Shown: in pieces, positions 11,721 through 21,880 of the stretch
How positions within the stretch are numbered: the stretch's first letter is position 1
How the letters are laid out: the number at the start of each line of letters is the position of its first letter
Source: Blasia pusilla
Taxonomy: Eukaryota; Marchantiophyta; Marchantiopsida; Blasiales
NCBI GenBank assembly: GCA_050084515.1
Contig: CM114271.1
Location: forward strand, 56,048,001-56,112,000
DNA length: 64,000 bases
Direction of reading: 5' to 3'
Program-made: the position numbers and the translations under genes
The notes under the pieces: model-generated
Database searches by the model: none
Seen by the model: the letters and a program-made list of their open reading frames with translations, nothing else
What the model was told of the DNA's origin: nothing

Positions 11721-12780
11721 AAATGGTATTCGGGCAGAGAGAGTAAGAGAGGAGAGGAAGAGAAGAAGAGTGAGAGTCTCTCTTCAAAAAAAAAAAAGGG
11801 CCAAATCCGCCTCCTCTCTTCAAAACTTTTTGACATATTTGAAATTTTTGTTTGCTTTCAAATTCATGAAACCTTTAGAAGAGAGTAGGTAGTGGTCCAC
11901 ATTTGGCCCTAAAGAAACCTCCTTTTTCCAGGGGGCGAAAAAAAAGTAGACATCATAAGACCACTACAAAACATTTTTCCATCACTCTCCATATGAGCCT
12001 AAGTTTCTTAACATTTCCTGTCTCGGTCTACAATAAGCAGTGCCCATGGGTATTTTTGTTGGAGGACCACCCGGATGTGCATCAGTACGATGCCAACCTC
12101 TCTTTTTGCAGGGATTGTTGCCTGCATCATGGCCTTCCCTGAATTGCCTCATAACCAGCTTTCTGTTGGTTATGAGTGGTGTCTGCTCAAGACCAACTTT
12201 GTGAAATGTGAACATATGAGACGATTGAACCAAAAGATTGTTAGCTTTCTGGAGTAAAGAGGAAGTGATGTCGCTTCATTCAGATCCTCCCGACCCGTCA
12301 GAATTTTACAGGTTGCAACTCTTGAGGGCCTCCAACTCTTGCAACCCATCGGAATTTTACAGGTTATAACTCTTGCAACCCATCGGAATCAGATGGCTTG
12401 CACCCCTTGCAAGCAACCTCACCATAAGAAAGGAAATATTTCTCACTGTGATTCCCTTCCACTGTGCACCCACGAAAATCCAGCAGGTTGGGAAGCCGAA
12501 ATGGCAATCCGACAAGCAGTAGGAATCCTGCACATCTTAGACAAGAAAAGAAGCCTACAACTGGTTTGACAAATATAGGGGAACGAGCCAAAAGTTAAGA
12601 AGCCCGCCACAATGCGTCAGAAGTTGGTCTCACAGGGAAAGATTCTGATCACTCAAGCAGCCAACTTGTCGAAATCCGACAGCTTGCCTGGAAATGGTTA
12701 AAAAGTTGCAATGGGCAAAAAGCTTCTAGTTGCAACCCGTCGGAATCATACGGGTTGCAAAATTGTAATTCTGAGTAGCT
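11721..12780 (+). repeat. 3' module, copy C
   Basis: Repeats copy B from the 'ggtattcgggcagagagag' start, then extends further right with 'gtcagaagttggtctcacag', two palindromes (about 12661-12687 and 12733-12757) and 'gtaattctgagtagctaaaa'. The same extension occurs in copy D up to about 17130. It runs straight into the C-terminal coding remnant at 12902-13134. Confidence 0.75.
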
Positions 12781-12901
12781 AAAAGAACACAATCCACAAG
12801 TCCAACAAAATATTCCAGCAAACTTTTACAAACACCATTATGGGTTGAAAAAATCTCGTCCTTTATTACCTCCGAAGGAACCTTGGAAATGTACATTTGA
12901 C

Positions 12902-13134
12902 CTAGTCTATGATTTCTTCAGCCTCGTCATCTACAAATTTACTCCTAACTCTCCTCGGTGACAGTACCAAAGGAATGTCCTGGGATACAAGTGGCTCCTC
13001 TGGCCGATTGTAGACGGGGATCAAAAATGTTGGCGAATTCGAGAGCCTTGGCCCCCCCCTAGGTACACCATAACGGTCCCATGTAACCTGATTTGAGTCC
13101 CACCGCCTTCCTCCCACCGCCTTCCTAGGAGTTG
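12902..13134 (-). pseudogene. Methyltransferase-element C-terminal exon, copy C
   Basis: The leftward frame reads RRWDSNQVTWDRYGVPRG ... FLIPVYNRPEEPLVSQDIP ... RRVRSKFVDDEAEEIID and ends in a stop. The same peptide occurs at 17249-17450 next to copy D, downstream of the methyltransferase motif. Function of this tail is unknown; it is acidic at the end and has no motif I can name. Upstream it is fused in frame with a MULE fragment (13135-13384), an odd junction. Confidence 0.6.
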
Positions 13135-13384
13135 CAAACGTAGAGCTCGGTGCACTAGGAAAGTTTCGACCGTCTACTTGGGAAACAGAGGAACTCAAAG
13201 GCAAGCCGTAAACTATGTACTGACCATTTGCTAGAGGTAGGAGATTCCATACTTTACAATTTGCAATCACTGGCTAGACTGTCTCACCTATTATGTCCCC
13301 CGTACCGTCCACCCTAACATCCTTGGATACAAAGATGGTTCCAATTTGGAGAAGAAATCTAACTGAGAGAAAATTTTCATCTAC
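13135..13384 (-). pseudogene. MULE-type transposase N-terminal fragment (inverted)
   Basis: The leftward frame contains KVWNLLPLANGQYIVYGLPL ... SSVSQVDGRNFPSAPSSTFATP, matching 24070-24200 and 6820-6960. Upstream similarity (to 13384) corresponds to 'gatgaaaattttctctc'. It faces the plus-strand fragment at 6631, so the block 6631-13384 has related ends pointing inward. Confidence 0.7.
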
Positions 13385-13516
13385 TGGTATGTCATGCGCA
13401 TACACATCGCTACACAACATACATTGCTATCACCGAACACACACACAAACACGCACGATCCCATGCTAACTCATGGCATCCAAACAAAGAGACAAGAAAT
13501 ACCAAAATATCTCCAA

Positions 13517-15111
13517 TAAAGTAAGATCCAATCTCTCTCTACACAATCTCACACCATAGCTCTCAAAGGTGTGCACTCTCTCTCATGTCAAACCAAACCC
13601 ACTCTCCTAATGAGAAGCTTAGGTTACACTGTGATACCCACAATTTTGTACTTCGGAAGAAATTTATCTTTTTATTTAACAAAGACACTTGTACATTATG
13701 GTTTTGATTATTATATACTATTATGGAGAAGAAAGAGTAAGATTAAAGTGAATCACGAAGCTCCTAAGACAAGGCAGAGAGATGGAAGATCAAGGATTTG
13801 CCTTAGAGGAGAAGCAAATGCAGTAACGAAGTCTAAAGGACCAACGCGAAGCTAAACGAAGCTTAACAAAGCTCTGTACACGAAGTACTTTGCTCTATAA
13901 GGAAGCATAACGAAGCCTACAGAAGAAGAGAAGTGAGTACTTTGCTCTTATGCGGAACCTAAGAGCGAAGCACCAAGCACTGAAAAAGAGAACGAAGAAT
14001 GAAGAGCTTTGTCCTCAAGAAATCCAAAAGCAAAGAAAGCTCAATATGATTGTGATTCGAACCAAAGACATAGTTAGAACAGTTAGCCTAGGAAGAAGCG
14101 CAACCATTTGTATCAGATAGGCAGTTAGGACAATTTTGTTCTCCGGATTCCTAGGGATCATAGGAAAAGGAAAGCACACCATAGATGTAGGTAGTTACAA
14201 ATATTGAAGAGACATCAACTTCATCAAGAACGCTTCGGATCTTGGAAACGCTCCTACTCCCGAGAATATTTAAGAAGCAGGACAGAAGCTACAATCATCA
14301 TTCGCTCATGAAGTCTTTATGCTGTAGGAATGGTCCGAGCAAGAGAGTAGAACCCTCTCGAGCTTGTATACACTTTGAAGTCTTCCCATTCTTGATGGAA
14401 TAATAAACCACTCATTCATTCATTCTGATGTGCGATGCTTACGTTTGGATAGTCTTTTTGGGTCTGCAGCATGAAGAGTGAAATCAGACAAACCTTTCTC
14501 ATCAATGGAATAATCAACATGGAGTTGTATGAAATCTGTTCGACAGAGAGTAGCTTGCCAAGACGGATTGAGTTCCGAAAGTAGGAGAAGCCAACCTTCT
14601 TGTTGAGATCTCTGTGAGGTTCCTAGATGTCGAGAGAACAATTTGCCTGAGCATGATTTAAATTCCACTAGAGAGAAATGAAGAAGAAAACATGGGTACT
14701 GAGAAGGATCGGAAGATGTTACTGGAATACTGCATTTGAATTACATAATCAACCACGCTACTTTTACAACATAATAATCACTTTACCCTCTCTTTTCATC
14801 CAACAATGATCCTCTTGGGGATCGAACTCTACAAACGACTGTAAATTAGAAACACTTGTACATTACATACACTCACAAGGCAAGGGACCATAGCTCCGCC
14901 GCCTCATGCCAAGAGGTTCAACAAAGAGAGAATGAGCTCTCTTTGTTGAACCTCTTGGCATGAGGCAGCGGAGCTATGGTCCCTTGCCTTGTGAGTGTAA
15001 CCCAAGCCTCTCATTAGGAGAGTGGGTTTGGTTTGACATAAGAGAGAGTGCACACCTTTGAGAGCTATGGTGTGAGATTGTGTAGAGAGAGATTGGATCT
15101 TACTTTACAAA
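13517..15111. repeat. Foldback palindrome interrupted by a solo LTR
   Basis: Left arm: 13517-13629 plus 14873-14930. Right arm: 14937-15111. The six-base centre is AATGAG. With the LTR removed, the arms are about 170 bases each and pair with few mismatches; the inner 58 bases differ at one position. The arms contain 'ctatggtgtgagattgtgta' and 'ggcaagggaccatagctcc'. It has no coding content. It may be a Foldback-type or MITE-like element, or simply an inverted duplication. Confidence 0.8.
13630..14867 (+). mobile_element. Solo LTR of the Ty3/gypsy family
   Basis: 1238 bases starting TGTGATACCC and ending CATTACA, homologous to the LTR at window start and to the inverted fragment at 6477-6630. 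It is flanked by a perfect 5-base duplication TACAC (13625-13629 and 14868-14872). With no internal region present, it is the expected product of recombination between two LTRs. It contains repeated 'cgaag' motifs (13840-14010). Confidence 0.92.
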
Positions 15112-15172
15112 GAGAGAAATGAGAGAATGAGAAAAAGAGAGAATGAGAGAAAAAGAGAGAAATGAGAGAATG
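15106..15172. repeat. GA-rich simple repeat
   Basis: Irregular repeats of 'agagagaaatgagagaatg' and 'gagaaaa'. It lies exactly between the foldback arm and the truncated gene copy at 15173 and probably marks the breakpoint. Confidence 0.8.
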
Positions 15173-15651
15173 TCCACCATCTCCACGCTAGCGGTCCTCA
15201 TGACCTCATTGTCCGTCACTCGAACTTCGTCCGTTTCTGCTATATTGATTTTATCCCCGGACTTCATCGGGGACATTTCCTGCATCTCAACACTTTCGGT
15301 TGGACGGGCCGGGCTTTCTTCAATGGCAATCGCTTTTTTCCTTTGAGCTTTTGCCAATTCTGCTCTCCTCAACGACGCGTCCAGACGCTTCTTTTCACGC
15401 TTTTCATCGGCGATCCTTTTCTTCAAGGACTGCGACGCCTGAGCTTATGCGTTCTATTTTTCGAGCGCCTCCTTAACACGTTTTGCAAGAAGCTCTTGCT
15501 TGTGCAGCTCCGCTTCCCTTTCCCGCTCCTCGATTTCTTGCTGCCTTATCTCATTGGCCGAACGAGGCCCTGGAGATGGTGACGCAGGAGTCCTCCCACC
15601 CTTGGGAGTGAAGCTCCCAACCTTGCTTGCTTGAATTTTTTTCCTTGTCAT
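15173..15651 (-). pseudogene. ParB/methyltransferase element gene, copy 2, N-terminal fragment
   Basis: Leftward frame starting at ATG 15651 (MTRKKIQASK) with a basic, Ser/Pro-rich head, then EIRQQEIEEREREAELHKQELLA and KKRIADEKREKKRLDASLRRAELAKA, a charged helical, probably coiled-coil, region. It is nearly collinear with the N-terminus of the copy starting at 22652. Two stops lie after 'EALEK'. Similarity ends at about 15173, after 'ASVEMVD'. Upstream (15652-16184) the 5' flanking sequence and palindromes are also shared with the 22.7-23.6-kb region. Confidence 0.75.
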
Positions 15652-15932
15652 TTTTCCTGAAAAATGCCTCCTATGGACAAGGAAATTGCTTTCTGTGCAC
15701 AATCAGTCGCCTCGAGGAGTCGCCTTTATGAGTCGCCTTGCTGATGTCGCCTTGATGAGTAGCTCGAATCGTCTTACGATCATTCGCTTGGATCGTCTCG
15801 CGATGAGTCGCGGTGTAAAGCGCCCCTTGGTATCTGGTCAGTTGCTGCGTAGAAGAGCAATTGTGATCGCAAAACGAAAAACCAGAAATGAGCAACGTGT
15901 CGGCCGTTATGGAAGTCTCGACGTGAAAAACA

Positions 15933-16155
15933 CCAACCCGACGGCTCCGACGGGTTGCACGCTTTCCGCGGGTTCCAAGCATCCATCCTCCTGGCAACCC
16001 GTCGGAAATGGACAGGTTGCACGCCTCCGCCGTCTTTGGGCAAGAACGCGGGCTACCAGCGGAGCTCATCGGAGGCCGACAGGTTGCACGCTTCCTTCAT
16101 GTAAGCGTTACAAGGCGAGGCACTTGCGCGACTAGTCTGAGGCCGACGGGTTGCG
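15933..16155. repeat. Palindrome array 2 (four units, about 65-base period)
   Basis: Units at about 15933-15959, 15994-16020, 16061-16087 and 16128-16155 match the CAACCCGTCGGA inverted-repeat consensus with several changes each. Spacing is 61-68 bases. The spacers share 'cttgcgccgtctttgggcaa'-like words with the array at 23.0-23.6 kb. The array lies upstream of gene copy 2. Confidence 0.85.
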
Positions 16156-16183
16156 CGCCTCTGCCGTCTTTGGGCAAGAAGGG

Positions 16184-17130
16184 GGGGCTGGTATTCTGGC
16201 AGGAGAGAGTAAGAGAGGAGAGGAAGAGAGGAGAGTCTCTCTTAAAAAAAAAGGGCCAAATCCGCCTCCTCTCTTCAAAACTTTTGACATATTTGAAATT
16301 TTTGTTTGCTTTCAAATTCATGAAATCTTTAGAAGAGAGTAGGTAGTGGTCCACATTTGGCCCTAAAAAAAACCTCCTCGGGACGAAAAAAAAGTAGACA
16401 TCATAAGACCAGTACAAACATTTTTCCATCATTCTCCATGTGAGCCTAAGTTTCTTAACATTACCTGTCTCGGTCTACAAAAAGCAGTGCCCATGGGTAT
16501 TTTTGTTGGAGGACCGCCCGGATGCCAACCTCTCTTTTTGCAGGGATTGTTGCCAACATCATGGCCTCCCTCGATTGCCCCATAACCAACTTCTGTTGGT
16601 TATGAATGGTGTCTGCTCAAGACCAACTTTGTGAAATGTGAACACATGAGAGGATAATTGAACCAAAAGATTGTTAGCTGTCCGGAGGAAAGAGGAACTG
16701 ATGTCCCTTCATTCAGATCCTAAAGGTGAGAAACCGAGAAGCTGCACCCCTCCCAACCCGTAAGAAAGCTCACCATAAGAAAGGAAAGATTTTTAGAAGT
16801 GAATTTCTTCCACCCCGCACCCACGACAATCTAACAAAGTTGGGAATCCAAAATGGCAATCCGGCTGGTAGTAGGAATCTGCACATCTTAGACAAAAAAG
16901 AAGCCTACAACTGGTTTGACGAATGTAGGGGAACGAGCCAAACGTTCGAAGCCCGCCACAATGCGCCGGTTGGTCTCACAGGAAAGAGTCCGATCACTCA
17001 AGCAAATAACGTGTTGGAACCGATGACTTGCCACGAAATGGTTAAAAAGTTGCGGTGGGCAAAAAAAAAAAGTTGCAACCCGTCGAATTATACGGGTTGC
17101 AAAATTGTAATTCTTAGTAGCTAAAAGAAC
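16184..17130 (+). repeat. 3' module, copy D
   Basis: Starts with the tip 'ggctggtattctggcaggag' and runs collinearly with copies B and C, including a palindrome at about 17072-17101. To its right follow the C-terminal exon and the methyltransferase exons on the minus strand, so this copy is in its apparently native position as the element's 3' end. The left junction abuts the 5' flank of gene copy 2, giving a head-to-tail arrangement. Confidence 0.75.
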
Positions 17131-17671
17131 ACAATCCACAAGTCCAACAAAATATTCCAGCAAACTTTTACAAACACCATTATGGGTTGAAAAAATCTTG
17201 TCCTTTATTACCTCCGAAGGAACCTTGGAAATGTACATTTGACCTAGTCTATGATTTCTTCACCTCGTCATCTACAAATTTACTCCTAACTCTCCTCGTG
17301 ACAAGTACAAAAGGAATGTCCTGGGATACAAGTGGCTCCTCTGGCCGATTATAGACTGGGATCGAAAATGTTGGCGAATTCGAGAGCCTTGGCCCCCTAG
17401 GTACGCCATAACGGTCCCATGTAACCTGATTTGAGTCCCACCGCCTTCCTCGGCAAAAGATATCTTGTACGCCCGCAATGTGACACCCATCCAAAGATCA
17501 ATATGTGCTCCGTCTTTGGTAATACCATGATGGCAATTTGCAGGTAGTAGGAATCCAACACGCCCGAGAGAAGAAAAGAAGCCTACTTTGCGCTTTTACG
17601 AAAGTTGCCTCATCATCAAAAAAACCCTACTCCAAACGCTGCAATCAAGCGGGTCGTTGAGTTCTTTGAAC

Positions 17672-19226
17672 TCACTCGTCATCGTCCGAGAGCTCTTGCA
17701 AAATTACTTTCGGCCTTGCCCTCCCAATTTTTGGAATCGTTGGAAGTGACGATGGAGTCACTACCAAGGGTGGGTCTGGAACCGGAGCTCTCGGCTTCGG
17801 TGGAGAGTTGTACGCCCCAACGAGCCTTTCGTATTCTGCCTTTGCCTCCTTGCAAAGGTCAAACAGTTCCTGCCTTCCCTCAAGGTAGAGAATGTTCCTG
17901 CCACTCTGCCAGGCGCCTTTGATACTTGCCCCTGAAAGTCCCACTAAGTCGAACACCAAGTCACCCGGCCTTGAGCAGAGCTCGATGAGCGTTTGCATCG
18001 TGGTGGTGACTTTTCCTTCCTCCCGAAGCGGGTATGTCTTGCATGTAAATTCCGGGGGAATTGTACAAACTATCTAAATTTGCACCCATCGAGCATGGAT
18101 CCACAGGATCCTGGATCTTGAACACCTGGAAATTGTGCTCGGGCCGAACGAAGTAGTACACGTAGGAGTGGTCAATCTGTAAATAAGCACGTTGGAAACA
18201 ATGTCAGCAACTAAAGAAGTCGGCTTGAGAACATTTTCAATTACTAACTTTGGATCAACCTGTCGGAGTCCGACGGGTTGTTTTGTCCCGGACTAAAACA
18301 ACCCGTCGGGCTCTGTTGTTTTTTTCGTGAGCAACCCGTCGGAAGGCGCGGGGTTTTTAGAGCAGCCCATGCCGCTGAGAGCAAACCCCGCTATCGACGG
18401 GTTGTTTTTTCCGAGATGAGGGGAAAAACCAAAAGCAACTGCAACCCGTCGGGTTCCGACGGGTTGCAGGTACACCACGGTTTTCCTTGTGTATGTGGGA
18501 AAGATGCAACCCGTCGGAAACCGACGGGTTGCTCTCAGCCGAGCATGGGCTGCTCTAAGCCAGCAACCCGTCGCCTTCCGACGGGTTGCTCACGGAAAAA
18601 AAAACGGAGATTGACACTCATTATACTCACTCAACGGAGATGAACACTCATTATACACATCATTAAAATATAATTGAGATTATAGTACAGAAATTGAGCC
18701 TTACCCGAATCTGACTCGTCGCGGATCGGAGTGGGTACTCGTTTTTGATGATCCACGATTGCGCCGTCCTCCACTTTAGCGACCTCTTGACGCAGTGGAG
18801 GTTGAAGAGCTCGTCCTCGCTCCCTCCAGTCAACACCAAGAAGCAGCCCCTGTCACTCAGATAGGCGTTTGCAAAGGAGAACAATAGCGCAATCTGGTCA
18901 TAAGAGAGCGGCACATTCCACTCAGGTACCTCGTCCGACGGATTCTCGCCCCAAAGTTGCAACCCCGAGGGCAGATCAGCGATCAAGAGATCCACCGCAA
19001 CCTCTTCGACCACTCCATTCACCATCCAGGCAGCGTGCCCGTTTCGTTGGAGCTTCTGTCCCAGCGGTGTCAATTTATCGATGGCTGGTGTCGACGCTTG
19101 AGAACTGAAGCTCTTCAACTCATCCAGTAAAGGAGTGAACTGAGGGAGAACGCTTGTCCGGGTCGTTGTTTGTCTGTGTCTTCCCAAGGATGATGGACTG
19201 TATTCTCCTTGGGACAACCTTGGCAC
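17672..19226 (-). other. Beta-class DNA methyltransferase-like domain
   Basis: 19226-18705 carries VAVDLLIADLPSG ... SYDQIALLFSFANAYLSDRGCFLVLTGG, resembling motif IV (DPPY/W, here DLPS) followed by the LxxGG-style strand. After an in-phase intron (exon ends 18705, next starts 18176) comes IDHSYVYYFV. After a one-base frame change near 18037 comes TTTMQTLIELCSRPGDLVFDLVGLSGAS ... GRNILYLE. This fits motif X plus motif I (PGDLVxDPFxGSGTT ... GRxxxGxE). The order IV then I is that of beta-class N4/N6 enzymes. DPP to DLP and DPF to DLV make activity doubtful. Confidence 0.6.
18255..18590. repeat. Palindrome array 3 inside an intron, with a nested hairpin
   Basis: About seven units between 18255 and 18590, the best at 18255-18280, 18440-18468, 18504-18532 and 18561-18588. 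In addition, 18322-18383 and 18529-18598 are inverted repeats of each other, so several small palindromes sit in the arms and loop of a hairpin about 280 bases long. The whole lies within the intron 18177-18704 of the methyltransferase-like gene. Confidence 0.85.
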
Positions 19227-20731
19227 CTCTCGCTTCCGCTTCTCCCGAGTCTGCGGACGGCATGTCGGGGTCTCTATGACCTCAGATTCTGGTGGGGTTT
19301 TTTTTGCCGAGGACCTGGTCCGACCCTCTCTCCCCGCTCGCCCGGACGATTCCGCCTCTGGCCTTGAATCTTCAGCCTCTCTTTGGGTCTGAATTTTTCC
19401 CTCCCCTCGCCTTACCTTTGAGACCCGCTGTGGATTTGTCTTTGGCTATGCGGACCTTGGAAGCCAACTCAGCTGTCTCATGGGCCTGCTCTTCTGCATC
19501 TCCTCCGAAGAAGTCTTCAGGCTGCATGAAATTGGGGATGTCGTCTTGTCCTGAGGCCACTGCATCATGAAGCACTCGCAAGTCCTTATCCGTGATGTCT
19601 TCAAGGTCGTTGAAGTCGAGCCAAATGGGGCAATTCTCCACCTCCCAATCGGACATGTGCTGCCCCATCTCCATGTCGTACATGGAGAATGTCTCTGCAT
19701 CCGGCCGCGAAGCCCACAATTTCAAAGGTCGCGGTAATTTTCCCACGCACTGCATTCTTACACTGGACGAGGTACCTGAAGACCATCCGTTGGGCAGCTT
19801 TTAGTCGAACAAAATTGGCCGTATGCTCCTGTAGATCTCGCTTCTTCTTCACTTGATCCTGTTTGTTCCCCTCTACTTCTTTGTCAAGCTCTGCCTGAGG
19901 GAGGACGCAAACCTTGAACATGGTCTTGAATCCTGGGTTTTTGGTTGGCTTGTCCCGGATGTCGTCAAGCCAAACCTTGAAATCTCCAGAACTTTCAAGG
20001 TTTCATCCGGGATGGGCTCTAATCTTCTGAGCTCCGCTTGCAGACCGTCCAGCACGGACTTCCCGATAACCCGCAACGCATCCCAGAACGACCATTTGCG
20101 TAGCCTGTGGGAGATCATTGGATCGGACACACCCGGAGGATGGTGTGCCGCCCTCTTCTGGGCCTCTGAGCCCTCGAGACTTATTTTCATCAGTCGGATC
20201 CTCCTAAACTCGCTTATGCCGGACAACGCAAACCAATGCACGCGATCCAGGGACACTTTCTCCCCAATCCGACCATGCTGATCTTCATCCCTTTTCCGTT
20301 GGCGCTTGGTAATCGCCTTCAGCTCCTTGTAGAACTCCGAACCAAGTTTGGGGTTGAGAATGCTGATGTATCGCTACATCTTGCTCGCCGTGTATTTCGT
20401 TGCTGCAGATACTGCAGCTTGGATGAATTTTGCGCGCTCAAATGCAGATACCTTCTCCCTCCGCTCCAGCTGCAGTGCAGCACTCTTCTTCGCGGCCCTG
20501 TATCTTCGACCAGCAAAGGATGGTTATGGCTGCATCTTGGGAAATAAACTTATTTGCCCAAGTTTTATTTTTAATCTGAGCACCCTTTGCAAGCATCTGA
20601 TTGACAAGGGCATCGCCCAAGAACCCTCCGTACTCTCCCGGGTGCGTCGTAAGCACCTTCCTCACTCAATCGCAGTCCTGGATCCAGTGGTGGGTGACAT
20701 TCCCCTCCGATACAATCCTGCACATCCAAAC

Positions 20732-21407
20732 TCAACCCGTCAGGAAATTACATGGGTTCCTGCAACCCGTCGGACTCCGACGGGTCGTCACAGCTCAAGG
20801 TTGGATTCTAGGAACAAGCTAAATGATGCAACCCGTCGGAGTCCGACGGATTGCATTCAGATTTGCTAATGCCTGGTTTCAACCCGTCGGACTCCGACGG
20901 GTTGTGCAACTGAACATACTAACGTGATCATAGCAACCCGTCGGAGTCTGACTGTTGCGCAATTGAATGGAAACTTGCAATTTGACATGAAATTTGGGGA
21001 ACCAACTTCCGAATGCAACCCGTCAGACTCCGACGAGTTGATTTCGGCCAAAAACAGTTTCGAGGCAAGCAACCCGTCGGACTCGAAGGGTTGCTTTGGG
21101 CAAAAATATTCTAAACTGCGGTCGAACGAACAACTCGCCGAGTCCGACGAGTTGCATTCTTCAAAAACATCCCGACAAGGCGGCGAAGTCGAGCAACCCG
21201 TCGGACTCGACGGTTTGCTTTGGGCCAAAAACTAATTAAATATGTGGTCAATCAACAACTCGCCGGAGTCCGACGAAGTTGCATTCTTAAAAACATCCGA
21301 AAAGCGTGGAGTCGAGCAACCCGTCGGAGTCCGACGAGTTGCTTTCGGCAAAAACAAACCTAACCCATTCATCAATCGAGCAACTCGTGAGTCGGACGAA
21401 AGTTGCG
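20732..21407. repeat. Palindrome array 4 inside an intron (12 units, mostly about 60-base period)
   Basis: Units start at about 20732, 20762, 20828, 20880, 20933, 21015, 21069, 21130, 21193, 21256, 21317 and 21380. The last six are 60-64 bases apart. Spacers share words such as 'gcattcttcaaaaacatccc' and 'tttgggcaaaaa' in alternation, so the higher-order period is about 125 bases. At 21130 both half-sites carry paired changes (CAACTCG with CGAGTTG), keeping the stem. The array occupies the inferred intron 20729-21469. Confidence 0.85.
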
Positions 21408-21539
21408 TAAAGTGTTAAAGCATCCCAACAACCATCCCGATGAGTTGTGTAAGTGTTAAAGATACTCACGTGTTCATGGCATGCATTGCCATCTCCACCG
21501 TCGCCATGTGATGAGGGAATGGGTGAAGGACCACTGCCT

Positions 21540-21880
21540 TCATGCAAAAATGTGCCTCCAATGAGTTGGGCGCTCTGCGCAAACTTGGTCCACGCCATGA
21601 ACTCGTGATTTCCATCCCGGATGAAGAAATGCAGATTCCTCATCCACTCAATTCCGTGCCCTCAACTTGCCTTCGAAATCCTGGTCTCCATCCTCCGAAT
21701 GTGTCGAGCTTTTCCAAGTCCTCCTCCGTAACCAGAGCTTGGGTTCCATGCTCGTCGTAAGGCTGAACATAGAAGGGAGGAAAGCAGTCGACGTAGGATG
21801 CTGTCGCCGCTGATTGTTTAAGCTTCGCGATGTCCTCGTTGGACTGAATTTTGTGGACGTATTCCATTGTCCGCAATCGG
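21540..21880 (-). other. ParB/sulfiredoxin-like domain remnant
   Basis: Two leftward frames (21876-21640 and 21643-21480) join across a small deletion or frame change. They read YVHKIQSNEDIAKLKQ, then ASYVDCFPPFYVQPY, then RNLHFFIRDGNHEFMAWTKFA. The last block resembles the DGxHRxxA box of ParB-like nuclease/sulfiredoxin folds, with Glu where Arg is usual. An upstream 'I/V-x-P-F-x-V' strand is also typical. In phage and bacterial proteins this fold is often fused to DNA methyltransferases. The match is by eye only. Confidence 0.5.

Noticed and set aside
20732-21407. CRISPR array
   Set aside because: The repeats are palindromic and regularly spaced, but they vary strongly between units, spacers resemble one another, there are no cas genes, and the context is an intron-bearing eukaryotic genome.
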